A DNA stretch of 53,157 bases from the NCBI GenBank assembly GCA_024280145.1, contig JAJRQR010000090.1, positions 1-53,157 of the forward strand, given 5' to 3'. This document shows, one piece after another, positions 17,295 to 27,792 of the stretch (position 1 is its first letter; the number at the start of each line of letters is the position of its first letter). Below the pieces are notes generated by a model. That model worked only from the letters and a program-made list of their open reading frames with translations, was not told where the DNA came from and did not search any database. Both the position numbers and the translations under genes were made by a program. Source of the DNA: Bacteroidota bacterium. Lineage in GTDB: Bacteria > Bacteroidota > Bacteroidia > Flavobacteriales > Flavobacteriaceae.

Positions 17295-17918
17295 ATGGAA
17301 ATGATAAAAAACACAAATACCAAAGTGAATACCTTAGTAAAGGAAAGTATAAATAAAGCAATAAGCTATAAAGAATTTAGAGCTCAAGTTGCCAAACATG
17401 TGGAAAACGGAACCAGTTCTGGACCCTATCAATCCGAATCATTGACACATTATACTTTATTGAATAATTCAAGAATGAAACGCTTGGATAAAACCATAAA
17501 AATTGATGATTCGATAGCAGAAAAATTTAAAAACTTTAAAGGGAGCCAAACATGGATTGTACTTACGGAAAGTTGGTGTGGCGATGCAGCACATTCGATG
17601 CCTGTTATGGATAAAGTTACTGAAATGACAGAAAATATAGATTTTAAAGTATTGCATCGTGATGAAAATGTAGAATTGATGAACGAGTTTTTAACCAATG
17701 GATCTATGTCCATTCCCAAGTTAATTATTTTTGATAATAACACACAAGAAGTGATAAATGATTGGGGGCCTTCACCATCAACAATACAACAAATGACAAA
17801 AGATTTTAAAGCTGAACATAAAACATTAACTCTAGAATTTAAAAAAGAAATTCAGGTTTGGTACAACCAAAATAAAGGAAAATGTATTGCTGGCGATATG
17901 GCGAATTTGATTGAGTAA
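17295..17918 (+). CDS. Thioredoxin family protein
   Basis: WIVLTESWCGDAAHSMPVMDKV. Confidence 0.9.
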   Translation: MEMIKNTNTKVNTLVKESINKAISYKEFRAQVAKHVENGTSSGPYQSESLTHYTLLNNSRMKRLDKTIKIDDSIAEKFKNFKGSQTWIVLTESWCGDAAHSMPVMDKVTEMTENIDFKVLHRDENVELMNEFLTNGSMSIPKLIIFDNNTQEVINDWGPSPSTIQQMTKDFKAEHKTLTLEFKKEIQVWYNQNKGKCIAGDMANLIE

Positions 17919-18623
17919 TTACTCCTGACCAGGAAAAATATAAGTAATACTTCCTAATTGTAAAGGCATGTTTTCATCTGTATTGAAGCGAGCCTTTTTT
18001 GCATATTCTATGGCAGTTTCAATTAAGCAAACATTTGAAGTTGTGGAAGAATTAGTATTGTTTTTTGCAGAAACCACCTTTCCTGAAGCATTTACTTCAA
18101 TATGTAAAACCACTTTTCCGAAAGCATCACAAACATAAACAGGATTTGGAAAATACGTTGCTTTTCGGTTGATAAGGCGGTAACTATTGGTGGTGTTTCT
18201 GTTTTGAGAGGAATTTAACACAGCTTCAGATTTTCTTTTTTCTTTTGTGTTTTTAGTTTTGGAAGTTGCAGTTTCTTTAGGAATAATCCCTTCCTTTTTG
18301 TTAGAAGATTCATCTATTGCTTTGTCAATTTCAGATAGCTTTTCATCTAAAGATTTTGGATTTTCAGATCGAGAGTTTTCTAGTTCTTTTATGAAATTTT
18401 CATCTTCATTAAAAGCGTTATGAGTTTCAATTTTTACTTTTTCTGAAGTGTTGGCAGCTAAATCTTCTTCAGGAATTTCTTCTATTATATATTCAATTTC
18501 ATAATCTGTTTCTTGATTACTGATTCCAGATTTAGGAAGAATAGAAAAATATAAAATCAAATACAAGCCTCCCACCAACAAGGAAGTTATTAGAAAAGCT
18601 TTGTATGAGTAATTAAAATTCAT
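17919..18623 (-). CDS. TonB-like C-terminal domain protein
   Basis: One N-terminal TM, charged linker, FGKVVLHIEVNASGKVVSAK. Confidence 0.65.
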   Translation of the reverse strand: MNFNYSYKAFLITSLLVGGLYLILYFSILPKSGISNQETDYEIEYIIEEIPEEDLAANTSEKVKIETHNAFNEDENFIKELENSRSENPKSLDEKLSEIDKAIDESSNKKEGIIPKETATSKTKNTKEKRKSEAVLNSSQNRNTTNSYRLINRKATYFPNPVYVCDAFGKVVLHIEVNASGKVVSAKNNTNSSTTSNVCLIETAIEYAKKARFNTDENMPLQLGSITYIFPGQE

Positions 18624-18664
18624 AATTCAAAAATACCGAAAATAAAACAGAACGAAAATTAAGA

Positions 18665-19354
18665 TTATTTTTTAAACTGCTCCTCAAACTCCAAAACACC
18701 AACAGCATCCGCTACAGAAAAGTCACCAATCTTAGTTCTACGCAGAGCGGAAAGATGAGCACCGTTATTCAAAGCTTTTCCAAAATCGTGAGCCAAAGAA
18801 CGAATGTAAGTCCCTTTGCTACAAACCACTCTAAATTCAACATTCGGCATTTCAATATTGGTGATTTCAAATTCTGAAATATGAATAGTTCTAGTCGGAA
18901 TTTCTACTTCTTCACCAGCTCGAGCATATTCATATAATCGTTTTCCATCTTTTTTTAAAGCTGAAAAAATGGGTGGTTGTTGTTGTATTTCACCAATAAA
19001 TTGTTGGGTTGCACCTTTAATTTCTTCCGAAGTAATTTCAGTAATATCAAAAATTTGATCTATTTCAGATTCTAAATCATAACTCGGTGTAGTTCCTCCT
19101 AGAGTGATAGTTCCGGTGTATTCTTTAATTTGTGCTTGGTAAGTTTCAATTTTTTTAGTAAACTTTCCAGTACATAAAATTAACAATCCTGTTGCTAAAG
19201 GATCTAATGTTCCTGCGTGACCAACCTTTATTTTTTTTATCCCGAATTGCTGTTTTATCAACCAACGGATTTTGTTCACTACTTGAAAGGAAGTCCATTT
19301 AAGAGGTTTGTCAATGAGTAAAACCTGTCCTGAAAGATAATCTTCTAAATCCAA
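18665..19354 (-). CDS. truB: tRNA pseudouridine(55) synthase
   Basis: LLIDKPLKWTSFQVVNKIRW, KVGHAGTLDPLATGLLILCTGKFTKK. Confidence 0.97.
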   Translation of the reverse strand: MDLEDYLSGQVLLIDKPLKWTSFQVVNKIRWLIKQQFGIKKIKVGHAGTLDPLATGLLILCTGKFTKKIETYQAQIKEYTGTITLGGTTPSYDLESEIDQIFDITEITSEEIKGATQQFIGEIQQQPPIFSALKKDGKRLYEYARAGEEVEIPTRTIHISEFEITNIEMPNVEFRVVCSKGTYIRSLAHDFGKALNNGAHLSALRRTKIGDFSVADAVGVLEFEEQFKK

Positions 19355-19355
19355 C

Positions 19356-20165
19356 TTAGATACTTAGCTTATAAATGAAAAAATGAATAATCAAAAGTGC
19401 TATTCCTAAAATAATTCGGTAGTAGCCAAATATTTTAAATCCTTTTTTGCTCAAATAGTCAATAAAAGATTTAATGGCGATAATTGCGACTACAAAAGCA
19501 ATAACATTTCCAATAATTAAAAAATTTATTTGATCTGTGTTCAATTCAAATCCTGCTTTATAATAATCGTATGTTTTTTTAACGGTAGCTCCAAGCATTG
19601 TGGGTACAGCAAGAAAAAAAGAAAATTCTGCTGCAGTTTTTCTATTTATTTTTTGGGCCATACCACCAACAATAGTTGCTCCACTTCGGGAGGTTCCGGG
19701 AATCATTGCAAGGCACTGAAAAAATCCAATTTTTAGAGCAGTTGCATAACTTATGTGTGTGTGTTCGGTGGGGTTATTTTTATCAAATTCTTCATTTTGT
19801 TTAAACCAATCATCTACTTTTAATAGAATAATTCCTCCTAAAATTAATGTTATTGCAACTGTTACGGGACTTTCTAAAAGAGAATCGATAAGATCATTAA
19901 AAAGCAAACATAAAACAACAGCAGGTATAAAAGCAACCAATAGTTTTAAATAAAAATCTATGCTTTGAAAAAATCGCTTCCAGTAATATACAACCACAGC
20001 CAAAATAGCTCCAAGTTGAATGACAATAGTAAAAAGTTTGGTGAAATCATCGCTAGCAATTTTCATAAAAGAGGAAGCGATAATCATGTGTCCTGTTGAG
20101 GAAACAGGTAAGTATTCGGTTATTCCCTCAATAATTGCAAGAATAATAGCGTAAAAATAGCTCAT
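19356..20165 (-). CDS. uppP: Undecaprenyl-diphosphate phosphatase
   Basis: [36 protein letters not shown]. Confidence 0.97.
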   Translation of the reverse strand: MSYFYAIILAIIEGITEYLPVSSTGHMIIASSFMKIASDDFTKLFTIVIQLGAILAVVVYYWKRFFQSIDFYLKLLVAFIPAVVLCLLFNDLIDSLLESPVTVAITLILGGIILLKVDDWFKQNEEFDKNNPTEHTHISYATALKIGFFQCLAMIPGTSRSGATIVGGMAQKINRKTAAEFSFFLAVPTMLGATVKKTYDYYKAGFELNTDQINFLIIGNVIAFVVAIIAIKSFIDYLSKKGFKIFGYYRIILGIALLIIHFFIYKLSI

Positions 20166-20428
20166 TTACTATTCCTTGTGGGATTTAATAAAATAGCATA
20201 CATCTCTATAGCAAACCCAATTAAGATAAAAGTTGGCGCTAAACGAATGCGTCTCCAACTGTAAATTTCAGGATTAAAAATAGTGGGATCGTCACTGCCA
20301 CCACCAGCCATAAGTATAAAACCTAAAGCGATAAAAATGACACCAATAACCATAAATTTATAATTTTTCCGACGAAAAACAAACTGATTTTCACCTTTTT
20401 TAACTTCTTTTCTTTTCTGTTCTCCCAT
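20162..20428 (-). CDS. DUF3098 membrane protein
   Basis: [51 protein letters not shown]. Confidence 0.9.
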   Translation of the reverse strand: MGEQKRKEVKKGENQFVFRRKNYKFMVIGVIFIALGFILMAGGGSDDPTIFNPEIYSWRRIRLAPTFILIGFAIEMYAILLNPTRNSK

Positions 20429-20434
20429 AATAAT

Positions 20435-20452
20435 CACCCACGAAAGAGGGTG
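20435..20452. repeat. Hairpin CACCCACGAAAGAGGGTG upstream of the DUF3098 gene
   Basis: Inverted repeat CACCC/GGGTG; shares the CCCACGAAAG core with 2911-2920. Confidence 0.5.
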
Positions 20453-20468
20453 TCTTTTTTATTAACCT

Positions 20469-20798
20469 TTATTCAAATTCAGTATAAATAACCTCTTCAT
20501 TCACAGCTAACTGCGCTATATGTTCAGAAGTGCCAATCCAATATTTTGGAAGGTGCAAGGTAACTTTTTTATTTAATAATTTATTAGTTAAATCTTCCAC
20601 ACTTAATCCGTTTTCGAGCCCGCGATTTATATAAAAATAATCAGTTCCATTATCTTTTATCACAATATCATTAGAGGTTCCTTTAGAGACACTTGTCACC
20701 ATTATTTCTAGAACTTCACATTCTTCAGGCGTTGGATTATTAATCATACAACTACTTAAAAGAAAGATGATACTTAGCAAAAGGAATAGTTTCTTCAT
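20469..20798 (-). CDS. Hypothetical lipoprotein
   Basis: MKKLFLLLSIIFLLSSC lipobox. Confidence 0.7.
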   Translation of the reverse strand: MKKLFLLLSIIFLLSSCMINNPTPEECEVLEIMVTSVSKGTSNDIVIKDNGTDYFYINRGLENGLSVEDLTNKLLNKKVTLHLPKYWIGTSEHIAQLAVNEEVIYTEFE

Positions 20799-20799
20799 C

Positions 20800-21678
20800 T
20801 TAATAATACAATTCGTCGGTTCGTAAATTCAAGAAGCGTTGGGTTGCAAAATAGGTGCTAATCCAAGTGATAAATATTCCGATTAAAAATATAAATACAA
20901 ATAATGCGACTATCATTGCCCTGCTTTCAATGAGTTTTAGTTCTTCAAAGGTTTGGTTTAAATAATACAAAACAACGCCCATTCCTATCATTGCTAGGAC
21001 GGAACCTAAAATCCCCAATCGAACGCTTCTCCATATAAAAGGACGTCGAATAAAAGTTTTGGTAGCGCCTACCATTTGCATTGTTTTTATAGTAAATCGT
21101 TTTGCATATACTGAAAGACGAATAGAACTGTTTATTAAAAGCACCGCGATAAATAGAAAAACACTACTAATGACCAAAATCCAAAAGCTTATTTCTTGAA
21201 CATTTTCGGTTAGTTTTGCGATTAATGGTTTGTCGTAAACTACATCATCAACAAAATCTTTGCTTTTTATTTCGGTGGTAATTTCGTCAATCAATTCAGG
21301 GGTTACAAAATCGGCAACCATATGAACGTCAATACTATTTTGAAGCGGATTGTAGCCTAAATAATCTATAAAATTTTCCCCAATTGTTTCACTGTGTTCT
21401 TCTGCGGCTTGTTCTTTCGAAATATAAACAGCTTCTTTCGTGTATTCCGCCAAAGCCAAACTTTGTTTTAATTGAGTAACTTCTACTTCTTTAGCGTCAT
21501 TTTTTAGAAATATGGTTACTGAAATTTGTTCTTTAAAATAATCGGCAACTCTTTTAGAATTTAGTACTAATAAACCCAATAACCCCAATAAAAACAACAC
21601 TAACGAAATGCTAATTACTACTGAAAAATAGGAAGAAATCAATCTACGTTTTTGGTATTTATCAAATGAAGATGCCAT
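20800..21678 (-). CDS. ftsX: Cell division protein FtsX
   Basis: N-terminal TM, FKEQISVTIFLKNDAKE, IRLSVYAKRFTIKTMQMVGATKTFIRRPF. Confidence 0.95.
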   Translation of the reverse strand: MASSFDKYQKRRLISSYFSVVISISLVLFLLGLLGLLVLNSKRVADYFKEQISVTIFLKNDAKEVEVTQLKQSLALAEYTKEAVYISKEQAAEEHSETIGENFIDYLGYNPLQNSIDVHMVADFVTPELIDEITTEIKSKDFVDDVVYDKPLIAKLTENVQEISFWILVISSVFLFIAVLLINSSIRLSVYAKRFTIKTMQMVGATKTFIRRPFIWRSVRLGILGSVLAMIGMGVVLYYLNQTFEELKLIESRAMIVALFVFIFLIGIFITWISTYFATQRFLNLRTDELYY

Positions 21679-21895
21679 AAATTTTTGTTAGTTCTGAAAA
21701 GTAAAAATACAATTTTTTTAAACTTAGTTTTTGGATTTTGGTATTTAACTTTTGGAATTTGATTTATAACGTATAAACTTTTGTCTTTCGTACAATACCC
21801 TTAAATTTGTAGCCAAATAATTCGATTATTTATCACATTTAGAGATGTATTAATGGGTTTTTATAAATCCTATTAACTTTCGAACAATCAAAACT

Positions 21896-24800
21896 ATGAG
21901 CAAATATCACTTCAACGAGATTGAAGCCAAATGGCAAAAATATTGGGCAGAAAATCAAACTTTCAAAGCAGAAAACAACAGCGAAAAACCCAAATATTAT
22001 GTATTGGATATGTTTCCTTATCCTTCAGGAGCGGGGCTTCACGTTGGGCATCCATTGGGATACATTGCAAGTGATATTTATGCGCGTTATAAAAGACATC
22101 AGGGTTTTAATGTATTGCATCCTCAAGGGTATGACTCTTTTGGTTTGCCTGCAGAACAATATGCCATTCAAACTGGACAACATCCTGCAAAGACTACCAA
22201 GGAAAATATTGCAAGGTATCGAGAACAGCTAGACAGAATAGGGTTTTCGTTCGATTGGAGCCGCGAAGTCCGCACTTCAGATCCCGAATATTATAAATGG
22301 ACGCAATGGATTTTTATTCAGTTATTTGAATCTTGGTATTGCAATGCTTTAGAACAATCTTTTCCAATTTCTGAATTGATCGATATTTTTGAAGAAGAAG
22401 GAAATATGGGTTTAAACGCCAAGTGCGGAAACAATCAACCCGAATTTTCTGCTGAAATGTGGAACAGCTTTTCCGAAGAGAAAAAACAAAAAGTTTTACT
22501 TAATTATAGACTTACCTATTTAGCCGAAACGGAAGTGAATTGGTGTCCGCAATTAGGAACCGTTTTAGCCAATGATGAAATTGTAAATGGTGTTTCAGAA
22601 CGTGGTAGTTTCCCAGTAATTAGAAAGAAAATGACCCAATGGAGTATGCGAATTTCTGTTTTTGCAGAGCGCTTATTACAAGGTTTAGAAAAATTAGATT
22701 GGACAGAATCTCTTAAAGAAACACAACGAAATTGGATTGGAAAATCGGTAGGAGCTTCTGTAGAATTTAGGGTTGTAAATGAAAAAGAAGAATTTCAAGG
22801 AATCGCTATAAAAACATTTACTACTCGTCCAGATACCATATATGGAGTGACTTTTTTAACAATAGCTCCAGAAAATGATTTGGTTGATAAAATTACCACC
22901 ATTGAGCAACGTATTGAAGTTGCAAATTATATTACTGAAACTGCAAAACAGAGCGAAAGAGAACGTTTGGCAGATGTAAAAAATATCACCGGAGTATTTA
23001 CGGGTGCTTATGCAAAACATCCATTAACAAAGGAGTTGGTGCCAATTTGGATTGGCGATTATGTGTTGGCAGGGTACGGAACAGGAGCTGTTATGGCGGT
23101 ACCTTGTGGGGATCAACGTGATTACGATTTTGCAAAACATTTTGATATTCCTATTAAAAATATTTTTGAAGGAATTGATATTTCTGAAGCAGCACATTCC
23201 GATAAAGAAGGTACTATAATTGCCAATAGTGATTTTATTAGCGGTTATTCTTATAAAGACGCTTCGGATAAGGTAATTGAAGCTTTAGAAAAAAATCATA
23301 GAGGTGAAAAAGAAATCAATTACCGTTTGCGAGACGCTGTTTTTTCAAGACAACGTTATTGGGGAGAACCTTTTCCAGTATATTATAAAAACGGATTGCC
23401 TCAGATGATTGATGCAAAACATTTACCAATACGTCTACCTGAAATAGAAAAATACTTACCTACCGAAACTGGAGAACCGCCTTTAGGTCGTGCAGATGTT
23501 TGGGCATGGGATACCAATACGAATACTATAGTTAGTAATAATTTGGTTTCAAAAAGTGAAATTGAAGGTTATGAAGACAATGGAATTTACCCTTTAGAAC
23601 TCAATACCATGCCAGGTTGGGCAGGTAGCTCTTGGTATATGTTTCGATATATGGATGCTTTAAATAATAATGATTTTGCTTCAAAAGAAGCCATGGATTA
23701 TTGGGAAAATGTCGATTTGTATATTGGAGGTAGTGAACACGCAACAGGTCATTTATTATATTCTCGTTTTTGGGTGAAGTTCTTGCACGATAGAGGATTT
23801 TTAAGTGTGGACGAACCTTTTAAAAAGTTGATTAACCAAGGAATGATTTTAGGCGAAAGTGCTTTTATTCATAGACTTCGAGATTTTGATTGCAAATCTA
23901 TAAATGACAATAGTTTTCTAAGATTAAAATTCCCAAGTAAGTTAATTGTATTGTCAAATTCTATTTTAAATGATCAAGAAAAAATCAAAAAATTATTTAT
24001 TTCACAAGTAAATAACATTTCTGCAAATAAGAAAACTCAGGATGTTGTTGATAATATTAATGCCTTTGAAATTTTAATGAATATTGACCCTTTTCACGCA
24101 GACGTTTCATTGGTAAATGCCTCAAACGAATTAGACATCGAAGCTTTTAAAAACTGGCGACCAGAGTATAAGGATGCTGAATTTATTGCAGAAGAAGACG
24201 GAACATTTAAAGTTTCTCGTGAAGTGGAGAAAATGTCGAAATCCAAATACAATGTGGTAAATCCAGATGATATTTGTGAGCAATACGGAGCAGATACCTT
24301 GCGTATGTACGAAATGTTTTTAGGACCATTAGAACAAGCAAAACCTTGGAGTACTGCTGGAATAACTGGAGTGCATTCTTTCTTGAAGAAAATGTGGCGA
24401 TTGTTTCATAGTGGGAATGAAGAATCATTTAATGTTTCAGAAGATGCTGCTTCAAAAGACAGTTTAAAAACCCTTCATAAAACCATCAAAAAAGTACAAG
24501 AGGATATTGAGAATTTTAGTTTTAATACTTCGGTTTCAACATTTATGATTGCCGTAAATGAGTTGACTGCTCAAAAGTGTAATTCAAGAGAAGTGTTAGA
24601 GCCTTTATTGGTGTTATTATCACCTTATGCGCCTCATATTTCGGAAGAGCTTTGGAGTAAATTAGAACATTCAGAAAGTATATCGACTGCAGCTTTTCCG
24701 AAATTTGAAGAGAAATTCTTGGTGGAAAGCATGAAGAAATACCCAATTTCATTCAACGGAAAAATGCGTTGTACCATGGAATTACCTTTAGATTTATCTA

Positions 24801-24916
24801 AAGATGAAATAGAATCTGCCGTAATGACACACGAAAAAACAATTCATTATTTAGATGGGCGAACCCCTAAAAAGGTGATTGTAGTTCCTGGAAAAATCGT
24901 GAATATTGTTGGGTAG
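21896..24916 (+). CDS. leuS: Leucyl-tRNA synthetase with inserted segment
   Basis: FPYPSGAGLHVGHPLGYIASDIYARYKR; EKMSKSKYNVVNPDD (KMSKS). Confidence 0.98.
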   Translation: MSKYHFNEIEAKWQKYWAENQTFKAENNSEKPKYYVLDMFPYPSGAGLHVGHPLGYIASDIYARYKRHQGFNVLHPQGYDSFGLPAEQYAIQTGQHPAKTTKENIARYREQLDRIGFSFDWSREVRTSDPEYYKWTQWIFIQLFESWYCNALEQSFPISELIDIFEEEGNMGLNAKCGNNQPEFSAEMWNSFSEEKKQKVLLNYRLTYLAETEVNWCPQLGTVLANDEIVNGVSERGSFPVIRKKMTQWSMRISVFAERLLQGLEKLDWTESLKETQRNWIGKSVGASVEFRVVNEKEEFQGIAIKTFTTRPDTIYGVTFLTIAPENDLVDKITTIEQRIEVANYITETAKQSERERLADVKNITGVFTGAYAKHPLTKELVPIWIGDYVLAGYGTGAVMAVPCGDQRDYDFAKHFDIPIKNIFEGIDISEAAHSDKEGTIIANSDFISGYSYKDASDKVIEALEKNHRGEKEINYRLRDAVFSRQRYWGEPFPVYYKNGLPQMIDAKHLPIRLPEIEKYLPTETGEPPLGRADVWAWDTNTNTIVSNNLVSKSEIEGYEDNGIYPLELNTMPGWAGSSWYMFRYMDALNNNDFASKEAMDYWENVDLYIGGSEHATGHLLYSRFWVKFLHDRGFLSVDEPFKKLINQGMILGESAFIHRLRDFDCKSINDNSFLRLKFPSKLIVLSNSILNDQEKIKKLFISQVNNISANKKTQDVVDNINAFEILMNIDPFHADVSLVNASNELDIEAFKNWRPEYKDAEFIAEEDGTFKVSREVEKMSKSKYNVVNPDDICEQYGADTLRMYEMFLGPLEQAKPWSTAGITGVHSFLKKMWRLFHSGNEESFNVSEDAASKDSLKTLHKTIKKVQEDIENFSFNTSVSTFMIAVNELTAQKCNSREVLEPLLVLLSPYAPHISEELWSKLEHSESISTAAFPKFEEKFLVESMKKYPISFNGKMRCTMELPLDLSKDEIESAVMTHEKTIHYLDGRTPKKVIVVPGKIVNIVG

Positions 24917-24919
24917 CTA

Positions 24920-24939
24920 ACACCTGCAAAAGCAGGTGT
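24920..24939. repeat. Inverted repeat ACACCTGC-AAAA-GCAGGTGT
   Basis: 8-bp perfect arms just after leuS. Confidence 0.7.
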
Positions 24940-24980
24940 CGCATAGAACGAAGGAATAAACTTGATGTTTTAATTACGTT

Positions 24981-25021
24981 AAGCAATCCTCGAAGGATTC
25001 AAAACCCTTCGAGGATTGCTT
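24981..25021. repeat. 16-bp perfect inverted repeat
   Basis: AAGCAATCCTCGAAGG / CCTTCGAGGATTGCTT. Confidence 0.85.
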
Positions 25022-25121
25022 TTAGCATAATATTTGCTATATTTATATTTCAATTAAGTATTAATAAAAAAGATCCCTGCTGAAGTTTATATTGAGCGGA
25101 GTCGAAACACAAAGAATTATT

Positions 25122-25811
25122 ATGGGAGGATATTATTTATTAGCCGGAATTATATTTTTAGTAAGCATGTTCGTAAGCAACAGACTTAAAAGTAAATTTA
25201 AAAAATATTCAAAAATTCAGTTGAAAAATGGAATGAGCGGTAAGGAAATTGCCGAAAAAATGCTCAACGATAACGGGATTTACGATGTGAAAGTAGTTTC
25301 GGTAAGAGGTCAGTTAACAGATCATTACAATCCAGCAAATAAAACTGTAAATTTAAGTGAAGCAGTTTATGAACAACGTAATGCAGCAGCAGCAGCAGTT
25401 GCAGCTCACGAATGTGGTCATGCGGTACAACACGCTCAGGCATATTCTTGGTTAACATTACGATCTGCAATTGTGCCAGCAGTAGGGTTTTCAAGTAAAA
25501 TATCCAATTTTGTGATTATGGCTGGACTGGTTTTAATGTACTTAGGAAGTGCTTTTGGTGATATGTTATTTTTAGCAGGAATCGCATTATTTGGAGTTAC
25601 CACCTTATTCACATTTATAACTTTACCCGTTGAATTTGATGCAAGTAATAGAGCTTTGGCTTGGTTAGAAAGCAGCAATATGGTAACTCAAGAAGAACAT
25701 GCAGGAGCAAAAGACGCATTGAAATGGGCAGCAAGAACTTATGTGGTTGCCGCTTTAGGATCTTTAGCAACCTTGCTTTATTTTATTAGTATGTTTATGG
25801 GAAGACGCTAA
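25122..25811 (+). CDS. Zinc metallopeptidase (YugP family)
   Basis: AAAVAAHECGHAVQHAQAYSWL; start MGGYYLL preferred over TTG at 25092. Confidence 0.93.
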   Translation: MGGYYLLAGIIFLVSMFVSNRLKSKFKKYSKIQLKNGMSGKEIAEKMLNDNGIYDVKVVSVRGQLTDHYNPANKTVNLSEAVYEQRNAAAAAVAAHECGHAVQHAQAYSWLTLRSAIVPAVGFSSKISNFVIMAGLVLMYLGSAFGDMLFLAGIALFGVTTLFTFITLPVEFDASNRALAWLESSNMVTQEEHAGAKDALKWAARTYVVAALGSLATLLYFISMFMGRR

Positions 25812-25838
25812 ATTTCTGCAAAGGAAGGAATCTCATAA

Positions 25839-25879
25839 TAATAGCCTCTATCATAGTTTAATTTTGATAGAGGCTATTA
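25839..25879. terminator. Bidirectional terminator-like hairpin
   Basis: TAATAGCCTCTATCA / TGATAGAGGCTATTA between convergent genes. Confidence 0.6.
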
Positions 25880-25886
25880 GTTTGGG

Positions 25887-27254
25887 TTACCCTAAATTAT
25901 CAGGGTTATACCCTAAATATGTTTTCTTTTCTTCCGTAAAATAAACTCCGTAAGTTTCCAATTCTTTTAAAATAGGTTCGTACACTTCTCTAGCAATTGG
26001 TCGTAAAACTCCTGGTGTTGTAATTTCTTTATTCAGTATTTTTAAAGAAGCAATCGCAACAGGTAGTCCAACGGTTTTAGACATGGCTGTATAGGTTTGG
26101 TCTTCGCCAATAGTGACCATACTGCTGTCAATTTGGTAGGTTTTTCCATCCAATTCATAACCAAATTTATGATACATTACGATCATATCTTTGTCTTCTT
26201 CTTTTAATGTCCATTTGTCCATTAATATTTTCTGAAGAGCTTGTGCTGGAGTAGCATTTTTAATCCCTAATGTTTTTGTTTTATTGAAGATATCAAGCTC
26301 TTCTAATTTCTCCCAGATTAAATCGTCTTGATCTATTTTTAAACTATGTCTAAATTTTAGCTTAACTGAATCGTTTGGAGAATAAGGCAAAAATAAATTT
26401 ACATAATCACGATAACTTAAATTTTCTGAATCTGGAATGGTGTATCCATCTTCGGTCATTCCTAATTGCACAAAAACATTCCAAGCACGACTAAATCCTA
26501 CACGTCTTATAGTTCCGCGATATAAAGTTAGAATATCTTGAAATCCGTAAACATCGTGGTATTTTAAAGAGTTTCGGTTGGCATACACTTCAAACTTTCC
26601 GTAGCCTTCAATTTTAATAAATTCGGTGCGTCTAAAAAGTCTATTATAAGGTATGTATTTGTATTTTCCTTCTTGTAAAAATTCGGCAGCTCCACCTTGT
26701 CCAGCTAAAACTACATTTCTTGGGTTCCAAGTAAATTTGTAATTCCAAAGATTATCGTCGCTTTCAGGAGCAATTAATCCGCCCGTAAACGATTCAAATA
26801 ACAATAGTTTTCCACCTTTATCACGAATGCTATCAATTACCTTCATGGCACTCATATGATCGATTCCTGGATCTACTCCAATCTCGTTCATAAAGACCAA
26901 TCCTTTTGCTTTTGCTTCAGCATCTAAAGCTTGCATTTCATCACTAATATAAGAGGCAGTTACCAGATTTTTACTGAAAGTAATACAGTCTTTAGCAACT
27001 TCTATATGAAAACGCGCTGGTAACATTGAGATTACCATATCACAGTTTTTTACTGCTTCTTCGCGTTGTTCTTTATTAAATACATCTAATAAAATCCCTT
27101 TTGCATTGGGGTGGTTTTTAGTGAATTTTTGAGCAGATTCTATCGAAATATCTCCAATAGTAATAAATAGATTCTCTTTAGAAGAATTGTCTAATAAATA
27201 ACGAATTAAACAGGTTGCAGATCTTCCAGCTCCAATAATTAATATCTTTCTCAT
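25887..27254 (-). CDS. Saccharopine dehydrogenase family protein
   Basis: MRKILIIGAGRSATCLIRYLLDNS; NEIGVDPGIDHMSAMKVID. Confidence 0.95.
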   Translation of the reverse strand: MRKILIIGAGRSATCLIRYLLDNSSKENLFITIGDISIESAQKFTKNHPNAKGILLDVFNKEQREEAVKNCDMVISMLPARFHIEVAKDCITFSKNLVTASYISDEMQALDAEAKAKGLVFMNEIGVDPGIDHMSAMKVIDSIRDKGGKLLLFESFTGGLIAPESDDNLWNYKFTWNPRNVVLAGQGGAAEFLQEGKYKYIPYNRLFRRTEFIKIEGYGKFEVYANRNSLKYHDVYGFQDILTLYRGTIRRVGFSRAWNVFVQLGMTEDGYTIPDSENLSYRDYVNLFLPYSPNDSVKLKFRHSLKIDQDDLIWEKLEELDIFNKTKTLGIKNATPAQALQKILMDKWTLKEEDKDMIVMYHKFGYELDGKTYQIDSSMVTIGEDQTYTAMSKTVGLPVAIASLKILNKEITTPGVLRPIAREVYEPILKELETYGVYFTEEKKTYLGYNPDNLG

Positions 27255-27322
27255 TCGTTGTGTTTTCGTAGATTTGTATTTGAATTAAAACTCAGCGAAT
27301 TTACTAAATAATAAACTTTTTA

Positions 27323-27715
27323 ATGATGAATTATAATAAAAAAATTGTTGCAACCGCATCCATTTTAGGAGCCATAACGATAGCAATTGGAGCCTTTGGA
27401 GCACACGGATTAAAAGAACTGGTTGATGTAAAATCTTTAGCAACTTTTGAAACGGGCGTCCGCTATCAAATGTACCATGTTTTTGCTTTGCTAATACTTG
27501 GATTTGCTACTGCAGTTTCTTCAGCCACGCAAAAATGGGTCACTCGTTTTTTTATTATTGGAATTATCTTTTTTTCAGGATCTATCTACCTATTATCTCT
27601 AAACAGTTTGTTTTCATTTGATGCAAAATCAATAGGTTTTATCACTCCAATAGGAGGGCTGTTTTTAATAATTGGATGGTTACGATTGGCTTATGGTGTG
27701 ATTGTGAATAAATAA
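27323..27715 (+). CDS. DUF423 membrane protein
   Basis: IAIGAFGAHGLKELVDVKSLATFETGVRYQMYHVFALL. Confidence 0.93.
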   Translation: MMNYNKKIVATASILGAITIAIGAFGAHGLKELVDVKSLATFETGVRYQMYHVFALLILGFATAVSSATQKWVTRFFIIGIIFFSGSIYLLSLNSLFSFDAKSIGFITPIGGLFLIIGWLRLAYGVIVNK

Positions 27716-27792
27716 ATGCAAAAGTTTCAATAATAAATGGTCAGTATAAATAGAATTATTAATTTTGTAATCCACAACAACAAAAAATAGTT

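Noticed and set aside
21921-22232. 103-aa alternative-frame ORF at the start of leuS
   Set aside because: Fully inside leuS and lacks recognisable features.
25092-25121. TTG start proposed for the metallopeptidase (MSGVETQRII...)
   Set aside because: These codons lie in an intergenic repeat; ATG at 25122 is a better start.
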